Assembly (NCBI GenBank): GCA_049889215.1
Contig: JBMHDV010000033.1
Location: forward strand, 1 to 33,164
DNA: 33,164 nucleotides
Reading direction: 5' to 3'
DNA from: UBA817 sp049889215
GTDB lineage: Bacteria; Margulisbacteria; Marinamargulisbacteria; UBA817
In this document: positions 24,935 through 31,461 of the stretch, one piece after another
Position numbering within the stretch: the first letter of the stretch is position 1
Layout of the letters: each line of letters begins with the position of its first letter
Program-made: the position numbers and the translations under genes
The notes under the pieces: generated by a model
What the model saw: the letters and a program-made list of their open reading frames with translations, nothing else
Database searches by the model: none
What the model was told of the DNA's origin: nothing

Positions 24935-25801
24935 ATGCAACCATTTAATCCAAGCCATTGGGAATCATTAAACGATTCGTTTCAAGACATTACTTATCAT
25001 CAAGCCAAGGATCAAGGCACTGTTCGAATTGCCATCAATCGGCCCGAGTGCCGCAATGCGTTTCGACCACAGACGGTGGACGAGCTTTTGCAAGCGTTTG
25101 AGCATGCGCGGACAAATGCCAAGGTTGGCTGTGTGATTTTGACGGGCAATGGCCCATCGCCAAAAGATGGTGGTTGGGCATTTAGTTCGGGTGGGGATCA
25201 ACGCATTCGTGGTGAGGATGGGTACCAATACGACGGTGCACCATCGGGTGGGCGGTTGCATATTTTGGAAGTGCAGCGCTTGATTCGGTTCATGCCAAAG
25301 ATTGTCATTGCTGTGGTGCCGGGTTGGGCCGTTGGTGGTGGCCATTCGTTGCATGTGGTCTGTGATCTTACCATTGCATCGAAAGAACATGCTGTTTTTA
25401 AACAAACCGATCCTGATGTGGCCAGTTTTGATTCTGGTTACGGATCTGCCTATTTGGCTAAACAAATTGGTCAAAAGCGCGCGCGTGAAATCTTCTTTTT
25501 GGGATTGAATTATTCTGCCCAAGAAGCGTTCGAGATGGGCATGGTGAATGCGGTTGTGCCTCATGCTGATATTGAAACTAAGGCGCTGGAGTGGGGTGCC
25601 TTAATTAACGCCAAGTCACCCACAGCCATGCGAATGCTAAAATATGGCTTTAATTTGACCGATGATGGCATGGTGGGGCAGCAACTATTTGCTGGTGAAG
25701 CCACACGCTTGGCTTATGGCACTGCTGAGGCCAAAGAGGGCCGTAATGCCTTTGTTGAAAAGCGTGACCAAGACTATTCCAATTTTGATTGGCAATATTA
25801 A
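24935..25801 (+). CDS. menB: 1,4-dihydroxy-2-naphthoyl-CoA synthase (type II)
   Basis: MenB closes the second ring in menaquinone synthesis, turning o-succinylbenzoyl-CoA into 1,4-dihydroxy-2-naphthoyl-CoA in the cytosol. The 288-residue protein has the crotonase fold with NRPECRNAFRP, TGNGPSPKDGGWAFSSGGDQ, the oxyanion loop GWAVGGGHSLHVVCDLTIAS and the catalytic region QTDPDVASFDSGYG. D159 replaces the Gly that binds bicarbonate in E. coli-type (type I) MenB, and D166 matches the catalytic Asp, so this is the bicarbonate-independent type II. From memory, the sequence is closer to the Mycobacterium tuberculosis enzyme than to the E. coli one. No other men gene is in the window. It stands alone between a minus-strand kinase gene and an unknown plus-strand gene. 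Confidence 0.95.
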   Translation: MQPFNPSHWESLNDSFQDITYHQAKDQGTVRIAINRPECRNAFRPQTVDELLQAFEHARTNAKVGCVILTGNGPSPKDGGWAFSSGGDQRIRGEDGYQYDGAPSGGRLHILEVQRLIRFMPKIVIAVVPGWAVGGGHSLHVVCDLTIASKEHAVFKQTDPDVASFDSGYGSAYLAKQIGQKRAREIFFLGLNYSAQEAFEMGMVNAVVPHADIETKALEWGALINAKSPTAMRMLKYGFNLTDDGMVGQQLFAGEATRLAYGTAEAKEGRNAFVEKRDQDYSNFDWQY

Positions 25802-25834
25802 TTAAAAAAAAACTGTATTTTTAAATAAAATTTA

Positions 25835-25843
25835 TGATAATTT
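25835..25843 (+). promoter_or_regulatory. -10-like box close to the start of the 25850 gene
   Basis: TGATAATTT (extended -10 style) ends 6 nt before the ATG at 25850, and no Shine-Dalgarno is seen. This repeats the arrangement at menB. The region is very AT-rich, so chance is possible. Confidence 0.3.
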
Positions 25844-25849
25844 ATCGTT

Positions 25850-26434
25850 ATGGTTCTCCATAAAACACTATCAGTTATTCATAATGATGCCCCCTCTTTT
25901 GATAAGAGTTTTATGACAGTTGAATTTGATGGTTTAGAGCAAGATTGCTGTGTTGGGTCAACGATTTTAATGATGTTACGTTATAAACACAATTATGATT
26001 TTAAATTTGAGCAATTTAAGAAGTTTTCTAAAAAAATTCAAAAAGAACATAACTTGATATATAAAAATTATGATCCGGTAGAGAGTCAATATGGTTTTGA
26101 TATTGTACCTGTTGAATTGATGACTGAATTAAAGTTTAAACTTGAACAGGTTAAGCTGTCTCATTGTGCAGAAGCGGGTTCATATGTAATGCAATTATGT
26201 TATTCAACTCAGAATTTGCGGCATGTGCTGAACTTGTTTATTTTAAATGCTGCTACTGCGTTGCTTGTCACCCAACATCTTGATCAATTAATTTCAATTC
26301 CGTTTGAACTTAATGGCACGACCTCTCTTAGCGGGGTCATTGATTGTGTTATTACTCAAAAAAGTAGTGCATTTAATAAATTATCTGCAAACCCGCCAAA
26401 AAATGTTCGTGTTTTTAAAGTAAGTGATTTGTAA
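25850..26434 (+). CDS. Unknown protein, 194 aa
   Basis: No family is recognised and there is no signal peptide. The N-terminus has an acidic pair followed by two cysteines (EQDCCVGST); the middle is basic and helical (FEQFKKFSKKIQKEHNLIYK). A hydrophobic stretch (HVLNLFILNAATALLV, about 125-140) could be a buried core or a membrane helix. The gene is 48 bp after menB on the same strand and converges with the kinase gene at 26437, with only two bases between the stop codons. It has no visible ribosome-binding site. Codon use resembles that of other unknown AT-rich genes here rather than menB. Confidence 0.6.
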   Translation: MVLHKTLSVIHNDAPSFDKSFMTVEFDGLEQDCCVGSTILMMLRYKHNYDFKFEQFKKFSKKIQKEHNLIYKNYDPVESQYGFDIVPVELMTELKFKLEQVKLSHCAEAGSYVMQLCYSTQNLRHVLNLFILNAATALLVTQHLDQLISIPFELNGTTSLSGVIDCVITQKSSAFNKLSANPPKNVRVFKVSDL

Positions 26435-26436
26435 CT

Positions 26437-27876
26437 TTACGTTTTAGAATTGCCAGGTGATTCTGCCTTTTTTAATTTAGAGAGGTGTTTGATTTCCATA
26501 AAAGCATTTGCAATATGTTCATGCTCGACCTTTAATTCGTTTGCCGCTTCATTTATGGCTTTAATTATAGCAGAGTGAGTGATTCTCTTTTCAGACTTTG
26601 AAGGAAGCATTTGACTTAAAATATTAAAAATAGCTGTATATTCTTTAGTAATTAAAGGGATGAAACATTCTTGTAATAATTCAGGATTTGTTAACTGTTC
26701 GGCTAGCTTTTTTTGATCGTCATAAGAGTTGAAGTCCAGTTGGTATTCCTCATTAAATAACTGGTATGCAGATTTTCCCGTAATGATTTTTATCATCGTT
26801 AATGCAACAGAATAGTAATCGTTTTGATAATTTAGTTCTAAGTCGGCATTTGGATCAAAGTGACATGGATCTGCAAATTGGAGAGTAATAGGCGTATCGT
26901 GCCTTTTTTGGCTGTTCATGGATCCAAAATCACATAACACTAAACCTGTGTTGGTTTCATTTTCCAATAATATATTTGCTGGCTTGATGTCATTATGGCA
27001 TTGAGAAGTTTTAGTATGAAATTCATCAAGGTTGGTTAAAATTTGGCTGAAAATATGTAAGATAACGGCTTGTTTGATTTTAATGTCCCAACTTGTATTA
27101 TCTTTCAACCAAAAATCTAGGCAAAATTCATTAAGATTACCCCAATGTTTCTTGTATATTAAGCCATTCGCTGTTTCTTTAAGTGGTCCTGATTTTTCTA
27201 ATTTTTTTAATAAGTCAAATTCTTGTCTTTCAGCATCCTTATATGGGATTCGTTTTTCAACAAAAGGTGTCGCCTTACCTTCACTCGTACAGACATCGAA
27301 TATTTCACCACAGCCGCCTTTTGCGATTAGCGGGCCTTGTCGATGGTCTTTAGGTGGAGATTGTCCGTTTCTGTTTGGTGTTGCTTTGAGTGCACTTGAT
27401 GGTCGATCTGGGGTTAATTGTATTGGGCCTCTTTTAACAGGTCTAGTTGGGCTGGTTGGCGCAACATCCTCTTCCTCATAAGCCTCTTCGTCATCTTCCC
27501 CAAAAAGACTGAAGTTGCCAGGTATTTTGCAATATTCTGTGCTTGACTCATCGCTATCAATGCTTGAATTTAAATCTGAGGATTCTTTAGCTTCGGGTTT
27601 TAATTGTGCTTTAGGTTCGTTTGCACCGTCTTTTTCAAAACTTAAAAATATGGGATTAATGTTATATTCAGTATCTGAATCGCTTTCTTCGATATCTTCT
27701 AAAGTAGGAAGCTGCCTTTGAGCTCTTTTTAAATAATTAGTATTAAATTGAGCTGCGTCATCTACTGATTCTCTAGCAGGTAGTCGAGCAGGTAGTCGTC
27801 CAGCAGGAGCTGCCTTTTCTGGACTCATTAATGCATCATCAATTTTTGCTGAAACTGTTTTTTTATTTAATCCCAT
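26437..27876 (-). CDS. Ser/Thr kinase-domain protein with disordered N-terminus
   Basis: The 479-residue protein has a ~180-residue acidic, Ser/Pro-rich N-terminus, probably disordered (ESDSDTE, EDDEEAYEEED), including a small internal repeat (RLPARLPAR). The kinase domain (about 181-420) shows the Gly loop IAKGGCGEIFDV, K208 in VEKRI, the catalytic loop CHNDIKPANILL (D296, N301) and DFG (316-318). Residues needed for phosphotransfer are present. There is no signal peptide or membrane helix, unlike bacterial PknB-type kinases, which fits a secreted effector or a cytosolic regulator. AGGTGAG just before the ATG supports the start. It is the third kinase-like gene in the window. Confidence 0.88.
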   Translation of the reverse strand: MGLNKKTVSAKIDDALMSPEKAAPAGRLPARLPARESVDDAAQFNTNYLKRAQRQLPTLEDIEESDSDTEYNINPIFLSFEKDGANEPKAQLKPEAKESSDLNSSIDSDESSTEYCKIPGNFSLFGEDDEEAYEEEDVAPTSPTRPVKRGPIQLTPDRPSSALKATPNRNGQSPPKDHRQGPLIAKGGCGEIFDVCTSEGKATPFVEKRIPYKDAERQEFDLLKKLEKSGPLKETANGLIYKKHWGNLNEFCLDFWLKDNTSWDIKIKQAVILHIFSQILTNLDEFHTKTSQCHNDIKPANILLENETNTGLVLCDFGSMNSQKRHDTPITLQFADPCHFDPNADLELNYQNDYYSVALTMIKIITGKSAYQLFNEEYQLDFNSYDDQKKLAEQLTNPELLQECFIPLITKEYTAIFNILSQMLPSKSEKRITHSAIIKAINEAANELKVEHEHIANAFMEIKHLSKLKKAESPGNSKT

Positions 27877-27989
27877 ATCTCACCTAAAATAAATTAAAAT
27901 TTAGTTAAAAATATAGGTGTTTCGGCAATTGCTGTCAAATATTATTTAATTTTAATTAATTTTATATTTTGTTTATTTGGTTTTCTCTC

Positions 27990-28017
27990 TTCACCAATTG
28001 ACGTTATTTGTTATAAT
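27990..28017 (+). promoter_or_regulatory. Promoter of the tRNA-Arg gene
   Basis: TTCACC (27990-27995), a 16-bp spacer and a perfect TATAAT (28012-28017) end 8 bp before the mature tRNA 5' end at 28026. The spacing implies a very short 5' leader. Confidence 0.6.
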
Positions 28018-28025
28018 AATTTCAG

Positions 28026-28101
28026 GCGCTCGTAGCTCAGTGGATAGAGCATCGGACTTCGAATCCGTGTGTCGGAGGTTCGAATCCTCCCGAGCGCGCC
28101 A
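28026..28101 (+). tRNA. tRNA-Arg (anticodon TCG)
   Basis: This 76-nt cloverleaf has the CCA end encoded. The acceptor GCGCTCG pairs with CGAGCGC. The D-arm has AGCTCAGTGGATAGAGC. The anticodon stem CGGA/TCCG encloses loop CTTCGAA with anticodon TCG. The T-arm is GGAGG-TTCGAAT-CCTCC and the discriminator base is G. It reads CGA (and probably CGG) arginine codons. It stands alone between a minus-strand kinase gene and a repeat-bearing spacer. Confidence 0.96.
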
Positions 28102-28111
28102 CTATTTCCTA

Positions 28112-28302
28112 GAATTTTGCGATCTTTCATCCATTTTTTGAACTCGGTTACACGTTACGGCGGTGCCTCCACTCCTCGGTAACCCACGTCCAAAAAAATG
28201 AACAAAATCTCATCAAAATTCGTCGGAAATGCCCATGATGCTTGGGAATTTTGCGATCTTGAGCTGATAATTCCAGCTAGGAACCACGTTACGGCGGTGC
28301 CT
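28112..28302. repeat. Pair of 57-bp repeats with conserved ends and variable middle
   Basis: Units at 28112-28168 and 28246-28302 both begin GAATTTTGCGATCTT (15 bp) and both end CACGTTACGGCGGTGCCT (18 bp), with exactly 24 bp of unrelated sequence between. They lie 134 bp apart in the same orientation, directly after the tRNA gene. This part is more GC-rich than its surroundings. The pattern suggests a structured repeat family or a mobile non-coding element; the family is not known to me. Confidence 0.85.
28126..28202. repeat. Long imperfect inverted repeat (hairpin)
   Basis: TTCATCCATTTTTTGAAC (28126-28143) pairs imperfectly with GTCCAAAAAAATGAA (28188-28202), and inside it GGTTAC (28146-28151) pairs with GTAACC (28179-28184). 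This makes a two-part stem around the GC-rich end of the first 57-bp unit. A MITE-like or structured RNA element is possible. The second unit has its own small stem, AGCTG-loop-CAGCT. Confidence 0.6.
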
Positions 28303-28318
28303 TTATTTTTTAATATCG

Positions 28319-29467
28319 CTATCCATTCACACCTTGCGTTGTTTTTAATTTATGGCTCATGTTGGGTGTGAAAATCCAGATGTCTTTGAACTTGCTGGTG
28401 ATTGCCATGCGATTGAGTTTTTTTGCGACCTGGTGGTAGTTGATGGCATTGAATTGGTTCATTGGCCAAATAACAAGAATGGTGTTTTCGCTAAACTGGC
28501 TTGAGTTTTTGGCGTTAATACGGCTTAAGATGCTTTGGCAGCAAAGGTTGGTTTGGTGTTGTTTGTCGAGGGATGTTTTGGCTTTTAAGTTTTTGCCTTC
28601 CACAATATTAAATGTTTTGTTGTGATGGATGGATAGTGTAATAAACGTATCCTTTTTACGGTTTTCAATGACTAGAATGGTATTGTCTTTATGTGGCTCA
28701 ATGCTAATGATGCTATCTTCTATTTGTAAGGATTGTTGTTCGAGTTTATTGCATTTTTCTAAAATCAAAATTAGGTCAATACCAATGGCGATATTGTGTT
28801 CTTCGAGCATGGTGGCGTACCAGCGATTAATATCAAGTAGCACAATCTCAATAGGATGAGATTGGTAGCTTTTTTTGAGATGGTCTAAAAATTTTGAGCG
28901 GTAATGCAGATTGCGGCCATAGGTTTCATCTTCAGGGGCAATGGTGATTTCAATGCCAATGTCTTTTTTACCATGTTTAACAATAAAGTCAGGGGCAAAG
29001 TGGAATGGCATGGGCTTGGTTTCAAATAGTAAATTTGCGTTCCAATCGTGCGCTAAATGCGGTAAAAAGTGCAATAGTACATAGTATTCATAGTCTTCGG
29101 TTATCCAATGGTGAAATTCCCCCAAATGGCATTGGAATGGTCGTTTTGATTTATGTTTTTGCGTTAAATTGTGGTAGTGGAATTTCATCCATGCCCAGCG
29201 GGTCATGATTTCATGTTGATCGTTGTAAGGCAGGTGTTTAATTTTCTGTCGTATTTTTAATGCGCTGCCATCGGGGTCGTTAATTAGCAGTCGTAAGGCA
29301 TTGATTTGATATTCAAGGGATGCAATATGGGCATTGTTTTCAGGTGTTTCAATGGCAGTGTTGTATTCATCCAAGGTTTGAGCAGCCACTTCAAACAGCA
29401 CCTGTTTAGGGCCGATAAATTTTTGGATGGCCTGTGTAAGTTCCGCAATACTGGTTTGTATGTCCAT
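28319..29467 (-). CDS. Unknown protein with weak PD-(D/E)XK-like motif
   Basis: The 382-residue cytosolic protein has no signal peptide or membrane segment. The N-terminal ~110 residues look helical. Around residues 155-176, FHFAPDFIVKHGKKDIGIEI then TI, resembles the PD...E-x-K core of nuclease-like folds (P159, D160, E173), but the usual Lys is Thr (T175), so it would be a divergent or inactive version. The C-terminal half has alternating strands and helices (ILVIWPMNQFNAINYHQVAK). The start at ATG 29467 has only a weak ribosome-binding site. It ends just after the repeat element next to the tRNA and is divergent to the sulfatase-fold gene at 29581. A nuclease or DNA-related role is a guess. 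Confidence 0.65.
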   Translation of the reverse strand: MDIQTSIAELTQAIQKFIGPKQVLFEVAAQTLDEYNTAIETPENNAHIASLEYQINALRLLINDPDGSALKIRQKIKHLPYNDQHEIMTRWAWMKFHYHNLTQKHKSKRPFQCHLGEFHHWITEDYEYYVLLHFLPHLAHDWNANLLFETKPMPFHFAPDFIVKHGKKDIGIEITIAPEDETYGRNLHYRSKFLDHLKKSYQSHPIEIVLLDINRWYATMLEEHNIAIGIDLILILEKCNKLEQQSLQIEDSIISIEPHKDNTILVIENRKKDTFITLSIHHNKTFNIVEGKNLKAKTSLDKQHQTNLCCQSILSRINAKNSSQFSENTILVIWPMNQFNAINYHQVAKKLNRMAITSKFKDIWIFTPNMSHKLKTTQGVNG

Positions 29468-29561
29468 ATCTATTTATGCCCAAAATTTTAGCTAATTAAA
29501 CGGTATTCATGTAAGGGTGCCACTGGTTTATTTTTGTGTGACTATTCATTGGTTTAATATC

Positions 29562-29571
29562 TGATTATACT
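29562..29571 (+). promoter_or_regulatory. -10-like box close to the start of the sulfatase-fold gene
   Basis: TGATTATACT contains TATACT (29566-29571), which ends 9 nt before the ATG at 29581. No Shine-Dalgarno is visible, so a near-leaderless transcript is possible. No clear -35 was found. Confidence 0.35.
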
Positions 29572-29580
29572 GTTAATGAT

Positions 29581-31461
29581 ATGAAACAAATTCGTTTGCT
29601 TATAAGTTCAGTTGTGTCCCTATTGCCGTTGCCATTTGGCCCTGTAGCAAAATTTATGGCGTTTATTCAATTTTATTATTTGTATGAAGTGTTTGCGACT
29701 AATGATACAGGTGGATTTAGTTTTACCTTTGCATTTCTTTTTATTGTTATATGGAGTCTTTTAACAGTTGCCATGACATTTCAAGTGTTGGCAAATGTGA
29801 CCAACCGTCGATGGGGGACATTGGTGTTGTCTAGTCTTGGCTTATTAATTTATTCAGTATCATCTGCCTATACATTTGGTGCAAAGGATGCATTGGAGTG
29901 GGGGGTGGTTATCGAGAATTTGGGCATTGCATTCACACCCGAGTCATTGAATGTGATTTTTCATTCACTGGATTCAAATGGATTGATGTATGGTGGGTTG
30001 ATTTTTATTATTTTTGCGATATTGGAATGGCGTTACCGTACGGTGTCGAAAGCAACACGAGGCCCAATTACATCAAAAAAACGATGGATGGCCATTGGTA
30101 TCTATGTGGGGCTTGTGTTTTTGCCCATTGATGCAATGGACCCATCATTAAATTTTGTTCGATCTGCTGTATATTACTATCGAAATAAACAAGCTATTCG
30201 AGTTTCCGTGCCGCCGGATACGTATCCGTTGCAACGGGCATTTACGTCAACTCATCCTCTTGGGCAATATCAATATCGCCCCCATATATTTTTAATTTTA
30301 GTAGAATCCCTAAATGCGGATGTGGTGGGCAAGGTGGCGACGAATGGCAAGCCATATATGCCGTTTTTAAATCAGTTGCAAACAGCGAGTGTAACAACGG
30401 ATGTTTTTTACGGTAATTCGATTCAAACAGCCAAAGGACATTTTGCGGCTTTATTTTCGATGATCCCATCGATTCGTGGTAAGGTATTTGTAAAACATAA
30501 AGATCTTCATATCGATTCATTGGCTTCTGTTCTATCGGATAATGGCTACCAAAGTATTGCATTTGCGGCGCATGCCAATCGAAACTTTGATAATTTGCCG
30601 TTGTTTTTGGAGTCGCACGGGTATGACAAGTATGAAACAGTTGAACCCTACTTGCTAGACTCCGATCTTGACGATCGGCTGGACTGGGGGGTGAAAGATG
30701 AGGTGTTTTTTCAACGATTCTTTGATTATTTTGATCGATCAGTACATTCAGATAAGCCTGGGTTTTTTACATTGTTAACCATTGCTAACCATTTTCCTTT
30801 TAATACGATGAAGCCAAAGGATCGTTATATATATGATGACCCGCAAGGGATTCATGATCATTATGCGAATTCTATTCGATTGGTTGATCGCGGTATTCAG
30901 CGATTTTATCAGGAACTGACTGCACGTGGCTTAAACGATAATTCAATTGTGATTATTACCGCAGACCATGCGTTTCCACTTGGTCAACATGGCAATTATC
31001 ACTTGGAGGCAGGGTATCATGAGGACTCCTTTCGGATTCCATTCTTTTTAACTTGGCCAAGCCAGTTACAGCCTGAGCAGCGCCCGGGGGCCTATTCGCA
31101 ATTGGATATTAAGCCAACCGTGTTGGATTTATTGGGTATTTCATTGAACTCAACTCATCTGCAAGGGGCATCAATTTTTGGGCGGGATGGGACTCAGCCT
31201 ATTTATCTGGTTCAACCGTATGCAAAGCATTTCTCGGTTGTCAGGTACCCATACAAGTATCGCTTTTTTGCTAAAATTGATCAGGAATATGTGTATGATC
31301 TTGATCAAGACCCACTTGAAACCACGTCAATTATTGGGCGATTATCATCCAGTCAAATGACTCAATTTAGAGCGGACTTGGCTCAGATGTATTTATCACA
31401 GGCATTGATTAAGTCAAACCAAGTTCAACCACTACGATCAGTGGTGTTGGATGCACGGTAG
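29581..31461 (+). CDS. LtaS/OpgB-type phosphoglycerol or phosphoethanolamine transferase (sulfatase fold)
   Basis: The 626-residue inner-membrane enzyme has about five hydrophobic helices in residues 7-200 and a periplasmic alkaline-phosphatase-like catalytic domain from about 232. Family hallmarks are the metal ligand E242 in LILVESLNAD, a likely Thr nucleophile T283 in NSIQTAKGHF, and TADHAFPLGQHG for the second metal set. Members transfer phosphoglycerol or phosphoethanolamine from lipids onto glucans, lipoteichoic acid or lipid A. In a Gram-negative host, an OpgB-like role on periplasmic glucans or a lipid-A-type head-group role is more likely; the acceptor cannot be told from sequence. 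The 3' end overlaps the convergent PLP-enzyme gene by 37 bp. Confidence 0.88.
   Translation: MKQIRLLISSVVSLLPLPFGPVAKFMAFIQFYYLYEVFATNDTGGFSFTFAFLFIVIWSLLTVAMTFQVLANVTNRRWGTLVLSSLGLLIYSVSSAYTFGAKDALEWGVVIENLGIAFTPESLNVIFHSLDSNGLMYGGLIFIIFAILEWRYRTVSKATRGPITSKKRWMAIGIYVGLVFLPIDAMDPSLNFVRSAVYYYRNKQAIRVSVPPDTYPLQRAFTSTHPLGQYQYRPHIFLILVESLNADVVGKVATNGKPYMPFLNQLQTASVTTDVFYGNSIQTAKGHFAALFSMIPSIRGKVFVKHKDLHIDSLASVLSDNGYQSIAFAAHANRNFDNLPLFLESHGYDKYETVEPYLLDSDLDDRLDWGVKDEVFFQRFFDYFDRSVHSDKPGFFTLLTIANHFPFNTMKPKDRYIYDDPQGIHDHYANSIRLVDRGIQRFYQELTARGLNDNSIVIITADHAFPLGQHGNYHLEAGYHEDSFRIPFFLTWPSQLQPEQRPGAYSQLDIKPTVLDLLGISLNSTHLQGASIFGRDGTQPIYLVQPYAKHFSVVRYPYKYRFFAKIDQEYVYDLDQDPLETTSIIGRLSSSQMTQFRADLAQMYLSQALIKSNQVQPLRSVVLDAR

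Noticed and set aside
24968..25564. Minus-strand ORF of 198 codons opposite menB
   Set aside because: MenB on the plus strand is clearly recognised; the antisense frame has no recognisable protein features.
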